Positions 7,696-15,486 are shown, counted from the first letter of the stretch. The stretch is 19,003 nucleotides of DNA from JAYEIA01 sp964472505 (GCA_964472505.1 CAYYQW010000073.1:1-19003), one strand, 5' to 3'. Numbers and translations are program-made. The notes: generated from the letters alone by a model not told the origin.

Positions 7696-10086
7696 ATGAA
7701 ACACATCATACTTATGCTGCTGGCCGGCATGTTAATAATTAATGTTCAAGCTCAAGCGCCTAAAGAAACAAATATTCAAATAAGCGGAACGGTTCAAACC
7801 GGAGAAAATGCCATTCCCTTTGCAAAAGTAATTATTGAAAACAGCACAACCCATACCATAGCCGATGCCCTGGGGAATTACACAATATACATTCCGCAAA
7901 GCGGGGAATACAACATAGAGGCCTCGGCCATAGGCTATATCAGTAAAAACAAAAAAATTACCGTAAGCGAAAACGATGATTATACCTTAAATTTCAATTT
8001 ACCGGATGATATGATTGGCTTGGAAGAGATTATTGTAAGCGCCAACCGCTATGCCGAACAAAAAAAATATTCATCAATAATTGTAAATTCTCTAAATAGC
8101 CAAATTGCGGATCTTAGCCAATCCAATACCATGCTGGGCAGTTTAGATTTTAGCCCCGGCTTACGTACCGAAGATAATTGCCAAAACTGCGGTTTTCCGC
8201 AAGTGCGCATGAACGGAATGGAAGGCCCGTACACACAAGTACTTGTAAACAGCCGACCGATTTTCAGCGGACTGATGGGCGTTTACGGATTGGATATTTT
8301 CCCGGCATCCATGATTGAGCGTACCGAAATTGTACGCGGCGGCGGTTCAGCCCTTTATGGCGGAAATGCCATTGCAGGCACCATAAACATAATTACAAAA
8401 GAGGCTTCCGAAAACGAATTTCACCTCAGCTCAAACATTGGTATTGATAATATGGACGGGCAAGAAGCATCAATTGACAGAAACATGAATATTCACGGCT
8501 CGGTGATTAGTAATAATGAAAAAGCCGGCTTAATTCTTTATGCATCCGCAAGAGACAAAGACCCTACAGATGTAAATAACGACGGATTTTCAGACCGCGT
8601 GAGTGTAAAGAACCAAACCTTTGGTTTCGGAAGTTTTTATAAGCCTTCGAAAAATACTAAAGTTTCGCTTAATTTTTTCAAAATTCACGATTTTCGTCGC
8701 GGCGGAAATAAATTTGATCATCTCCCGCACGAAACGGATATTACCGAACAGGCCGAGCACGATATTACCGGCATAAACCTTAATTTTGATCTTTATACCA
8801 ATAATTACAGCACATTCACCGCTTACAGTTCGGCACAGTTCACCAATCGCGACAGCTATTACGGAGCCGAACAAGACCTTTCAGCCTACGGAAAAACCGA
8901 TGATCTTACAGCCTCTAACGGCATTGAATACACCCAACGCTTAAATTTTCTTAATTCAAAATTAATGTTGGGCGCAGACCATAAATACGGCCGTTTAACA
9001 GATCAAAAACTTGGCAGCAACGGACTTCCCAATACCTTGATATCGAAACAGGTATCTTCTATTTCGGGTTCATTTATTCAATATAAAATGAATACCGGTA
9101 TTTTTACAAGTTCTTTCGGATTGCGCACGGATGTTTACAACATAAAAGATTTGGTTTCGGATAATCCGGATATCAAAGGAACGGTTGCTTCGCCGCGTAT
9201 CAGCCTGTTGGCAAACTTGAGTTCCGACTGGCAATTCAGAGTCGGATATGCCAAAGGCTATCGTGCACCGCAAATTTATGACGAAGATTTGCATATTGAA
9301 TCATCCGGTGCTCGTCGCGTAACGCATTTCAATTCACCGGATTTGCGACAGGAAACTTCACACAGCATTAACAGCTCAATCCGCTATTCATCAATTATAG
9401 GTACGCGCTCACCAATACAGGCAGAATTTGTGGCTGAAGGATTCTACACAAAACTGCAAGATCCTTTCTCCAATGAATTTTCCGATATGGATGAATTCGG
9501 GAATGTTAGCTACATGCGTATTAATTCGGAAAACGGAGCCACCGTTTACGGCGGCAATTTGGAACTGAATCTTGGATTTCCGAATAATATTATGCTGCAA
9601 ACTGCTTATACTCAACAAAAGAGCCAATACGAAGAAGCACAACAATGGGGTGAAGAAGAAACAAGCACCAATAAGACGTTTATAAAATCACCCGACAGTT
9701 ACGGCTATTTGAGTTTGTCATACACTCCCAAGCAAGGATTTTCCGGTTCACTTACCGGAATATACACCGGCAGCATGTTGGTTCCCCACTTTGGTTTAGA
9801 CCCGGAAACAGATGTTCCCGAAGAGCTTGAAGCCATTGAAAACAATTGGGTAATAACCGGCGAGCGTCTCGAAAAAACACCTGCATTCTTAAATATGGGA
9901 GCAGAATTAAGCTATGCCTTCATATTAAACAAAACGCTCGATGTTAAAATATCGACCGGAGTTAAAAATATTTTTAATCAAATGCAAAATTTCGACTCCG
10001 GTATTTACCGTGATCCCGGCTATGTTTACGGGCCTTCATACGGAAGAATGCTCACTTTCGGGATTGAACTTTGCAGCGGACATTAA
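7696..10086 (+). CDS. TonB-dependent outer-membrane receptor with carboxypeptidase-D-like N-terminal domain
   Basis: A 796-residue outer-membrane transporter that imports a ligand using energy from TonB. It has a signal peptide (1-20, cut after VQAQA), a carboxypeptidase-D regulatory-like beta-sandwich at about 27-105 (ISGTVQTGENAIPFAKVIIE to the YISKNKKITV segment) typical of Bacteroidota receptors, a TonB-box-like EEIIVSANR at about 109-117, a plug at about 120-235 (VLVNSRPIF, MIERTEIVRGGGSALYGG, GTINIITKEA) and a beta-barrel to the end. The plug carries Cys162-Gln-Asn-Cys165, a CxxC found in a recognisable Bacteroidota receptor subgroup. The last strand is followed by Cys-Ser-Gly-His instead of a terminal aromatic residue. 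The upstream HxH-rich protein suggests a metal or metal complex as ligand, but a corrinoid or siderophore cannot be excluded. A strong terminator follows. Confidence 0.93.
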   Translation: MKHIILMLLAGMLIINVQAQAPKETNIQISGTVQTGENAIPFAKVIIENSTTHTIADALGNYTIYIPQSGEYNIEASAIGYISKNKKITVSENDDYTLNFNLPDDMIGLEEIIVSANRYAEQKKYSSIIVNSLNSQIADLSQSNTMLGSLDFSPGLRTEDNCQNCGFPQVRMNGMEGPYTQVLVNSRPIFSGLMGVYGLDIFPASMIERTEIVRGGGSALYGGNAIAGTINIITKEASENEFHLSSNIGIDNMDGQEASIDRNMNIHGSVISNNEKAGLILYASARDKDPTDVNNDGFSDRVSVKNQTFGFGSFYKPSKNTKVSLNFFKIHDFRRGGNKFDHLPHETDITEQAEHDITGINLNFDLYTNNYSTFTAYSSAQFTNRDSYYGAEQDLSAYGKTDDLTASNGIEYTQRLNFLNSKLMLGADHKYGRLTDQKLGSNGLPNTLISKQVSSISGSFIQYKMNTGIFTSSFGLRTDVYNIKDLVSDNPDIKGTVASPRISLLANLSSDWQFRVGYAKGYRAPQIYDEDLHIESSGARRVTHFNSPDLRQETSHSINSSIRYSSIIGTRSPIQAEFVAEGFYTKLQDPFSNEFSDMDEFGNVSYMRINSENGATVYGGNLELNLGFPNNIMLQTAYTQQKSQYEEAQQWGEEETSTNKTFIKSPDSYGYLSLSYTPKQGFSGSLTGIYTGSMLVPHFGLDPETDVPEELEAIENNWVITGERLEKTPAFLNMGAELSYAFILNKTLDVKISTGVKNIFNQMQNFDSGIYRDPGYVYGPSYGRMLTFGIELCSGH

Positions 10087-10113
10087 TACCGTTTTCTTAT
10101 CCTCCGACCTTCT

Positions 10114-10143
10114 AACCGGCAGCTCAAAACTGCCGGTTTTTTT
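10114..10143 (+). terminator. Rho-independent terminator after the TonB-dependent receptor
   Basis: AACCGGCAG (10114-10122) pairs perfectly with CTGCCGGTT (10130-10138) over a 7-nt loop, and a run of seven T residues (10137-10143) follows. It is 28 bp after the receptor stop and closes that unit. Confidence 0.9.
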
Positions 10144-10219
10144 AACCTTGCAAGAAAAGAAAAGAATCATCGCCGACTACTTTTAAACCAAAATCCGACA
10201 GATTTTCAAGCAGGAAATT

Positions 10220-10250
10220 TTGCCGGTTTTAAAGATTTAAAATAACTTGC
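10220..10250 (+). promoter_or_regulatory. Candidate promoter of the response regulator
   Basis: TTG at 10220-10222 (within TTTTG) and TAACTTGC at 10243-10250 lie 20 bp apart, like -33 and -7 elements, although the -7 deviates from TAnnTTTG at its last two positions. The start codon follows 27 bp later. The rest of the gap between 10144 and 10277 shows nothing else. Confidence 0.3.
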
Positions 10251-10277
10251 GCTAATTATTGCTAATAAAAATACAGA

Positions 10278-10916
10278 ATGGAAATAATCACCATATTGAT
10301 TGCCGATGACCACATTATTTTCAGGAAGGGCCTCCGTGCCGTACTCAATGAAATATCTTTTGTAAAAGTAACCGGCGAAGCATCCAACGGGCATGAAGTT
10401 ATGGATGCCTTAAAATCGCATCCGGCCGATGTTGTACTTATGGATATCAGAATGCCGATAATGGATGGTATTGAAGCCACCGCAAAAGTAAAAGAAAAGT
10501 ATCCGGATACACAAGTTATAGCCCTTACCATGCATGAAGAAATCGGCTATTTCAATAAAATGATTGAAGCCGGCGCCATGGGTTTTCTTTTGAAAAAAAC
10601 CGGAAAAACCCAACTTTCCGAAGCCATTGAAAATGTGTATAAGGGCGGGACTTACTTTTCGGAAGAATTCAGGCTAAGTGCCCGGCAACATGATTTACCC
10701 GTAAAATCTAAAAGCAACATCAAACTCAGCGAACGCGAACAACAGGTTCTGAAGCTCATCTGTAAAGGTAACTCCAATGCCGAAATAGCCAAACACCTCG
10801 GTGTAAGCCAACGAACAATTGACGGACACAGAGCACGCTTGTTTGAAAAAACCGGCGCTAAAAATGCCCCCAATCTGGTGCTTTTCGCCATGAAAAACAA
10901 TTTGATAAGTATCTAA
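10278..10916 (+). CDS. NarL/FixJ-type response regulator (receiver plus LuxR-type HTH), orphan
   Basis: A 212-residue two-component transcription regulator. The receiver domain (about 3-122) has the acidic pair Asp10/Asp11, the phospho-acceptor Asp56 in LMDIRMP, Thr84 in IALTMH and the conserved Lys106 in GFLLKK, so it should be phosphorylatable. The C-terminal domain (about 145-208) has the LuxR/GerE pattern LSEREQQVLKLICKG, NAEIAKHLGVSQRTIDGHRA, which binds DNA as a dimer. No histidine kinase is next to it: the receptor upstream is sealed off by a terminator, and the genes downstream are convergent. It is therefore an orphan within this window, and its kinase and targets are unknown. In Bacteroidota such regulators are often partnered with a sensor kinase encoded elsewhere. 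Confidence 0.95.
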   Translation: MEIITILIADDHIIFRKGLRAVLNEISFVKVTGEASNGHEVMDALKSHPADVVLMDIRMPIMDGIEATAKVKEKYPDTQVIALTMHEEIGYFNKMIEAGAMGFLLKKTGKTQLSEAIENVYKGGTYFSEEFRLSARQHDLPVKSKSNIKLSEREQQVLKLICKGNSNAEIAKHLGVSQRTIDGHRARLFEKTGAKNAPNLVLFAMKNNLISI

Positions 10917-10933
10917 GTTTTTTCCTGCCCGAC

Positions 10934-11425
10934 TCAGTTTCTGTTTTTCTGTTTGAAAGTCCAAACAAAACGAAACTCAGAAACGATATCGCCGTCCTTA
11001 TCACGACCTGTCGATTTGGCCTCAACCGTTACACCTTCTCCGGTTTTAACGGTTTCTTCCACAGCCGTGCGAATTTTGTCGCCGTCTTCGCAACTGAATG
11101 TGATTTTAGAACGCGCCTTTTTGCTGAAATGCGCATCCATATCAAATACCAACATGGACACCGAAGGCTTTCTTTTGTAAACGTGTTGCAAAGCCAAAAT
11201 GCCCGTAGAAAGTTCGGCCGCCATGGCCTGTGATGCAAAATATACCGATTTGAAAGGATTTTTGGTGAGAAATTTAAAGGGAATACCCACCACGGCCTTA
11301 TCCGGAGTAATTTCACGCACGCGCACACCCGAAAATAATGCCGAAGGCAGATTCATCAGCATATACAAGCCAAATTTAAAACGGTTAGAAACTAAATGTC
11401 TGAATTCTTGTGATTTATCTGCCAT
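10934..11425 (-). CDS. DUF4442-type hotdog-fold protein, putative acyl-CoA thioesterase
   Basis: A 163-residue soluble protein whose pattern fits the DUF4442 branch of the hotdog thioesterase superfamily: N-terminal helical region (LVSNRFKFGLYMLMNLPSAL), ITPDKAVVGIPFKFLTKNPF near 39-58, then the hotdog helix SVYFASQAMAAELSTGILAL at about 60-79, followed by the central beta-sheet strands (SVSMLVFDMDAHFSKKARSKITF). Members are thought to hydrolyse acyl-thioesters, but the substrate is not known here. Its start codon lies 3 bp after the stop of the upstream hemolysin III-like gene on the same strand, so translation is probably coupled. It converges on the response-regulator gene with only 17 bp between their ends, and no terminator hairpin is visible there. 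The family assignment is good; the activity is inferred from the fold. Confidence 0.82.
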   Translation of the reverse strand: MADKSQEFRHLVSNRFKFGLYMLMNLPSALFSGVRVREITPDKAVVGIPFKFLTKNPFKSVYFASQAMAAELSTGILALQHVYKRKPSVSMLVFDMDAHFSKKARSKITFSCEDGDKIRTAVEETVKTGEGVTVEAKSTGRDKDGDIVSEFRFVWTFKQKNRN

Positions 11426-11428
11426 AAT

Positions 11429-12085
11429 TTATAAGATTGAAACCGGTAAAACATAATGATAAATAGCCCAAAAATGGGAAAATGACCCGCCAAGTACAAA
11501 AAGGTGAAAAATACCGTGCATCAGCGGCACATTTTTAACAAGATAAAACATGGCTCCCGCAATATAGGAAACGCCGCCTATGGCCATCCAAACAAGCCCC
11601 CATAAGGGCATGGACTCTATCAGAGGCTCTAAAGCTATCACAATCACAAGCCCCATGGCTATATATGCTATGGTAGAAATTAGTCGGTATTTGGCAGTAT
11701 AAAAAAACACTTTAAAAATGATGCCCGCCAAAGCCATTGCCCAAACAATTCCGAAAACCGTCCAGCCCCATACTCCACCGAGCGTAACGAGTGTTATCGG
11801 TGTGTAAGTAGCTGCTATCAAAACATAAATAGCCGAATGATCGAATTTATTGAGTTGGTATTTCAGCCGCCAACGTTTGGTTGCGTGAAAAATGGTGGAA
11901 GCTGTATAAAGAACAATCATACCGGCACCAAATACGGCTCCGCCTACAACGGCTGCCGGTGTTCCATATACTGAAGCACGTACAATCATAAGAACAAGAG
12001 CGACTATGCTCAGCCCGATACCAAAGGCATGGGTAGAGCTGTTAATAATTTCATCGGTTTTTGCACTGATTCGTTTCATGCACAT
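11429..12085 (-). CDS. Hemolysin III / PAQR-like seven-helix membrane protein
   Basis: A 218-residue inner-membrane protein with about seven hydrophobic helices, matching the hemolysin III (YqfA/TrhA, PAQR) family. The metal-site residues of this superfamily are present: Ser63-xxx-His67 in STIFH, Asp82-His83 in KFDHSAIYVLIAATYTP, and His190-xxx-His194 in HGIFH near the last helix. Bacterial members have been linked to membrane lipid or fluidity homeostasis; haemolytic activity is known for few and should not be assumed. The gene starts MCMKR, and the methionine at codon 3 (12079) is an equally possible start. A clear -7 element lies upstream at 12107-12114. It is followed at once by the thioesterase-like gene, so both probably act in membrane lipid or acyl metabolism, which is an inference. 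Confidence 0.92.
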   Translation of the reverse strand: MCMKRISAKTDEIINSSTHAFGIGLSIVALVLMIVRASVYGTPAAVVGGAVFGAGMIVLYTASTIFHATKRWRLKYQLNKFDHSAIYVLIAATYTPITLVTLGGVWGWTVFGIVWAMALAGIIFKVFFYTAKYRLISTIAYIAMGLVIVIALEPLIESMPLWGLVWMAIGGVSYIAGAMFYLVKNVPLMHGIFHLFVLGGSFSHFWAIYHYVLPVSIL

Positions 12086-12106
12086 TATCTGTTTTTTTTA
12101 ATGCGG

Positions 12107-12114
12107 CAAAATTA
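12107..12114 (-). promoter_or_regulatory. Candidate -7 element of the hemolysin III-thioesterase unit
   Basis: On the minus strand the bases read TAATTTTG, an exact TAnnTTTG, 21 bp upstream of the start codon at 12085. A matching -33 TTG at the usual distance was not found. The placement between the fad terminator and the gene supports a separate transcript. Confidence 0.5.
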
Positions 12115-12187
12115 TGCAATTTTTTAGATATAACGATAGAAATTCGACTAAAGTTAAAAAATATTCGGAAACTAAGAAGCCGTTTCA

Positions 12188-12201
12188 AAAGTTTAAACTT
12201 T
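12188..12201. repeat. Perfect palindrome AAAGTTTAAACTTT beside the fad terminator
   Basis: A 14-bp perfect palindrome. With its left flank (TTTCAAAAGTTT) it nearly repeats a sequence at 12274-12293 on the other side of the terminator stem, about 90 bp away and in the same orientation. Confidence 0.6.
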
Positions 12202-12220
12202 GAGAAGGCGAATTATATAA

Positions 12221-12258
12221 TAAAAAACCCGTGCCACCGTTTGGAACGGTGGCACGGG
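12221..12258 (-). terminator. Strong rho-independent terminator of the fad operon
   Basis: CCCGTGCCACCGTT (12228-12241) and AACGGTGGCACGGG (12245-12258) form a perfect 14-bp stem with a 3-nt loop. Read on the minus strand, the stem is followed by TTTTTT (12222-12227 complement), a U tract. It lies 33 bp past the acyl-CoA dehydrogenase stop and separates the operon from the hemolysin III-like gene. Confidence 0.93.
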
Positions 12259-12273
12259 CATTTACAAAACCTT

Positions 12274-12293
12274 TTCAAAAGTTTGAAACTTTT
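12274..12293. repeat. Near-palindrome AAAAGTTTGAAACTTTT overlapping the acd stop
   Basis: AAAAGTTT, a central G, and AAACTTTT (12277-12293) form an odd-centred palindrome preceded by TTC. It overlaps the dehydrogenase stop codon (12292-12294) and resembles the palindrome at 12188-12201. Confidence 0.55.
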
Positions 12294-14076
12294 AAAACTG
12301 ATATTTATTATCATCAATGACTTTATCGGCAATTTTGCGGCGGATTTCAATGCCGTTTACGCCTTCGATTTTTGTGAAACGCTTGCAACCCATCAGCATA
12401 CCGCGTTTTTCATCGCCTTTGGCAAAAGCATGAATGGCATCATCACCGATTTTTTTGAGATCGGCAGCGGCTTCGTAGAAATACAGGTCAAGCATGTCTT
12501 TGTAGAGTGCGAGTTTTTTGTCGTCGTATTTCTCGCTGAGTTTCTCAACACGCAACATAAATGATTCGGCTGCATAAATGGCAATCATCATATCGGCGGC
12601 GGCCAAAAGCAATTCCTGTTCGTCCTGCAATTTCTCACCGTAAGCCTGAAGCGCAGCTCCGCTTACCATAAGGAAGGCTTTTTTGAAGTTTACGATGGCT
12701 TTTTTCTTCAATTCAAAGAAATCGGTAGTTACATCACCAAAATCGGGGATTTCCATAATTTCTTTACCTACGGCTTTAGCGGGCGTGAGCAAGTCCATTT
12801 CACCTTTCATGGCGCGTTTGAGCAATTCGCCCACCATCACCATACGGTTGATTTCGTTGGTTCCTTCAAAGATGCGATTAATGCGTGAATCGCGATAAGC
12901 ACGCTCTACGGCTGTTTCTCTCGAATAGCCCATTCCGCCGAAAATTTGCACGCCTTCGTCCACCACATAGTCCAATACTTCCGAACCGTAAACTTTCCCA
13001 ATGGCTGCTTCAATGGCATATTGGCGCAGAGCTTCCAAAGAGGCTTTGCCTTCATCCAAGCCTTCTTCAGTTTTATAATATTCCTTAATGTCATCAATAT
13101 TTTGTGTAGCACGATAAATCAATGATTCTGCGGCATACGAGCGCATTACCATTTCGCCGAGCTTGCTTTTTATGGCACCAAACTGAGCAATGGGTGTTTT
13201 GAACTGTTTGCGCTCTTTGGCGTATCGCACGCTTTCGGTAATTACGTTTTTAGCTGCACCAATGGTGGCTCCGCCCAATTTCAAGCGTCCGAGATTTAGG
13301 ATGTTTAGTGCAATTTTAAAACCGCCGTCGCGTTCGCCCAACAAATTCTCAACCGGCACTTTTACGTCTTTATAATAAACTTGGGTGGTTGATGAACCTT
13401 CAATGCCCATTTTTTCTTCCTCCACACCGATTTCTATTCCGTCCCAAGCGGCTTCTACAATAAATGCGCTCAGGTTTTTGTCATCACCGATTTTGGCATA
13501 TACAATGTGTACATCGGCTATTCCGCCGTTGGTAATCCACATTTTCACACCGTTAAGGGTGTAGTATTTTCCGTCATCGGAGAGTACGGCTTTGGATTTA
13601 CCGGAATTGGCATCCGAGCCGGCATCGGGTTCGGTAAGGCAGTATGCGCCTACCCACTCGCCGCTTGCCAGTTTGGGCAAGTATTTTTTCTTTTGTTCTT
13701 CATTTCCGTAATACAGAATAGGCAAAGTACCAATTCCGGTATGTGCCGAAAATGCTACGGCATAAGAAAATCCGCCGGCAATTTCTTCCACCACTTTCAT
13801 GGAAGTTACCATATTTTGTCCGAAACCTTCGTACTCTTCGGGAACGGAAACTCCCAAAAGACCAAGTTCTCCGGCCTCCTCTAACAATCGGCGAAGTAAT
13901 TTGCGGTCGTGCTTATCTAATTGTTCTACATTGGGTTTTACTTGTTTCTCGATAAAATCTGAACAAGTTGAAGCCATCAATTTTTGGTCTTCGGTAAATT
14001 CTTCGGGAATAAAAATATTCTTTGCATCTGTTTCTTTGATAAGAAATTCACCGCCTTTTAATGCTTTTGTATCCAT
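12292..14076 (-). CDS. fadE: Acyl-CoA dehydrogenase (FadE-like)
   Basis: This FAD enzyme oxidises acyl-CoA to trans-2-enoyl-CoA, the first step of beta-oxidation. The 594-residue protein has the standard N-terminal helical domain (about 25-140), the flavin-binding signature AYCLTEPDAGSDA at about 145-157 with WITNGG (180-185), the beta domain, and the C-terminal helical domain with QIFGGMGYSRE (about 377-387) and the catalytic-type Glu404 in RIFEGTNEINR. About 150 extra residues follow, as in very-long-chain-type dehydrogenases and in Bacillus FadE, which has about the same length. It is the last gene of the operon, 228 bp after the thiolase. That gap holds a hairpin and a repeat, so it may be expressed differently. 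No ETF genes are in the window, although electrons must pass to them. The symbol follows the Bacillus operon; the chain-length preference is not known. Confidence 0.95.
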   Translation of the reverse strand: MDTKALKGGEFLIKETDAKNIFIPEEFTEDQKLMASTCSDFIEKQVKPNVEQLDKHDRKLLRRLLEEAGELGLLGVSVPEEYEGFGQNMVTSMKVVEEIAGGFSYAVAFSAHTGIGTLPILYYGNEEQKKKYLPKLASGEWVGAYCLTEPDAGSDANSGKSKAVLSDDGKYYTLNGVKMWITNGGIADVHIVYAKIGDDKNLSAFIVEAAWDGIEIGVEEEKMGIEGSSTTQVYYKDVKVPVENLLGERDGGFKIALNILNLGRLKLGGATIGAAKNVITESVRYAKERKQFKTPIAQFGAIKSKLGEMVMRSYAAESLIYRATQNIDDIKEYYKTEEGLDEGKASLEALRQYAIEAAIGKVYGSEVLDYVVDEGVQIFGGMGYSRETAVERAYRDSRINRIFEGTNEINRMVMVGELLKRAMKGEMDLLTPAKAVGKEIMEIPDFGDVTTDFFELKKKAIVNFKKAFLMVSGAALQAYGEKLQDEQELLLAAADMMIAIYAAESFMLRVEKLSEKYDDKKLALYKDMLDLYFYEAAADLKKIGDDAIHAFAKGDEKRGMLMGCKRFTKIEGVNGIEIRRKIADKVIDDNKYQF

Positions 14077-14151
14077 TGTTATAGTTTTTTGTATTATTTT
14101 TCAATTACGCACTCATTTAATACTTATAATTATTTATATTGACAGCAATCA

Positions 14152-14183
14152 ATCCCCCTAACCCCCTTTTCAAAGGGGGAAAG
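14152..14183. repeat. C/G-rich palindromic element, dispersed-repeat-like
   Basis: The sequence runs AATCCCCCTAACCCCC then TTTTCAAAGGGGG. CCCCCTTT (14162-14169) pairs with AAAGGGGG (14172-14179). A CCCCCTAACCCCC tract beside a CCCCC/GGGGG hairpin in otherwise AT-rich intergenic DNA is the look of a widely dispersed REP-like intergenic repeat that I recall from Bacteroidota and other genomes. Copy number in this genome cannot be seen from one window. Confidence 0.65.
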
Positions 14184-14266
14184 CAAGACATGATTATTAT
14201 GCTGTAATTTTATAATTAATAGTATTCATGCACTTGATTTTATTTGATTAATACTCATTTATAAAT

Positions 14267-14298
14267 AGCCGAAGCCGAAACAGGTTCGGCATTCGGCT
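14267..14298 (-). terminator. Strong hairpin after the thiolase gene, attenuator or mRNA end
   Basis: GCCGAA (14274-14279) pairs with TTCGGC (14285-14290) and AGCCGAA (14267-14273) with TTCGGCT (14292-14298), giving 13 pairs, one bulged A and a 5-nt loop, 6 bp past the thiolase stop. On the minus strand it is followed by ATTTATAAATG rather than a clean U tract, so it may be a partial terminator or an mRNA-stabilising end inside the operon. Confidence 0.6.
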
Positions 14299-14304
14299 AA
14301 TTAT

Positions 14305-15474
14305 TTATAATCGTTCGTAAATGGCTGCTGCACCTTGTCCGGTACCGATACACATGGTAACCATACCGTACTTTTGCTTACGTTTTTCCATTTCGTGCAA
14401 CAACTGTACGGTGAGTTTAGAACCGGTAGCGCCCAAGGGGTGTCCCATAGCTATGGCTCCGCCGTTCACATTCACGATATCGGGGTTCAAACCCAACTCA
14501 TTAACTACCGCCAATGATTGTGAAGCAAAGGCTTCATTCAGCTCAATTTGCTCAATATCTCCCAATTTCATCCCCGCGTGTTTCAGCACTTTAGGAATGG
14601 CAGCCAAAGGCCCGATTCCCATTTTATAAGGCTCTACACCCGCCACTTGATAATCAACTAAGCGCGCTATGGGTTCCAAATTATATTCTTTGAGTATTTT
14701 TTCGGAAACCACAAGCAGGAATGCCGCTCCGTCTGACATCTGAGAAGCGTTGGCCGCTGTAACGGTTCCGCCTTGCGCGAAAGCAGGTTTCAATTTGGCC
14801 ATTTTCTCCAAACTTGAATCTCTCGGCCCTTCATCCTGCTCTACGGTATATTTACGGGTTTTATACTCACCGTCTGCAAAATAGTTTTCTTCTACATCAA
14901 TAGGCACTATTTCGTTATTAAAACGGCCTTCTTTTTGTGCTTTAAGTGCCTTTTGTTGCGATTTAAGTCCAAACTCATCCTGCATCTCGCGGGTTATTTT
15001 GTACTCTTTGGCCACGGCTTCGGCAGTGAGTCCCATGCCGTGCCACCAATCCGGATGCTTTTTGGCTACTTCAGGGTTGGGAACGGTTCGCCAACCGCCC
15101 ATATCAATCATTGACATGGTTTCGGCACCGCCGGCGAGAATCATATCGGCCATTCCGGCTCTGATTTTGGCCGTGGCAATAGCTATGGATTCTACGCCTG
15201 ATGCGCAATAGCGATTAATGGTAGAACCGGGCACTTCTACGGTATCCAATCCCATAAGTGAGATCAAACGCCCCATGTTCAATCCGGATTCCGCTTCCGG
15301 AAAGGCATTTCCCACTACGACATCGTCAATTCTGTTTTTGTCAATTTGCGGAAAGTCATTCATCAATTTTCTGATGATTTCAACGGCAATGTCGTCCGGG
15401 CGTGTAAATCGAAATTTACCGCGCGGCGCTTTACCCACTGCCGATCTGTATCCTTTTACTATATATGCTTCCAT
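14305..15474 (-). CDS. fadA: Acetyl-CoA C-acyltransferase (3-ketoacyl-CoA thiolase)
   Basis: This thiolase cleaves 3-ketoacyl-CoA with CoA to give acetyl-CoA and a shortened acyl-CoA, the last step of each beta-oxidation turn. The 389-residue protein has the nucleophilic Cys90 in NRYCASG, NEAF at 313-316, His345 in NGGAIAMGHPLGATG, and the second active-site cysteine Cys375 in CIGTGQG, so it should be active. Length and motifs match FadA. It lies between the four-helix-bundle gene and the acyl-CoA dehydrogenase on the same strand. Its start is only 12 bp from an AT-rich heptad repeat array (15487-15528), which therefore forms part of its leader. The start at 15474 is chosen because MEAYIVKGYRSAVGK is the usual thiolase N-terminus. 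An acetoacetyl-CoA-specific biosynthetic thiolase is less likely given the neighbours. Confidence 0.96.
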   Translation of the reverse strand: MEAYIVKGYRSAVGKAPRGKFRFTRPDDIAVEIIRKLMNDFPQIDKNRIDDVVVGNAFPEAESGLNMGRLISLMGLDTVEVPGSTINRYCASGVESIAIATAKIRAGMADMILAGGAETMSMIDMGGWRTVPNPEVAKKHPDWWHGMGLTAEAVAKEYKITREMQDEFGLKSQQKALKAQKEGRFNNEIVPIDVEENYFADGEYKTRKYTVEQDEGPRDSSLEKMAKLKPAFAQGGTVTAANASQMSDGAAFLLVVSEKILKEYNLEPIARLVDYQVAGVEPYKMGIGPLAAIPKVLKHAGMKLGDIEQIELNEAFASQSLAVVNELGLNPDIVNVNGGAIAMGHPLGATGSKLTVQLLHEMEKRKQKYGMVTMCIGTGQGAAAIYERL

Positions 15475-15486
15475 TGTTTATTATTT

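Noticed and set aside
9941..10186. Plus-strand frame of 81 codons across the end of the TonB receptor
   Set aside because: It overlaps the receptor C-terminus in another frame and runs through the terminator hairpin at 10114-10143, so it is not a likely gene.
10917..10933. Bidirectional terminator between the response regulator and the thioesterase-like gene
   Set aside because: Only 17 bp separate the two stops, and no inverted repeat was found there or just inside the gene ends.
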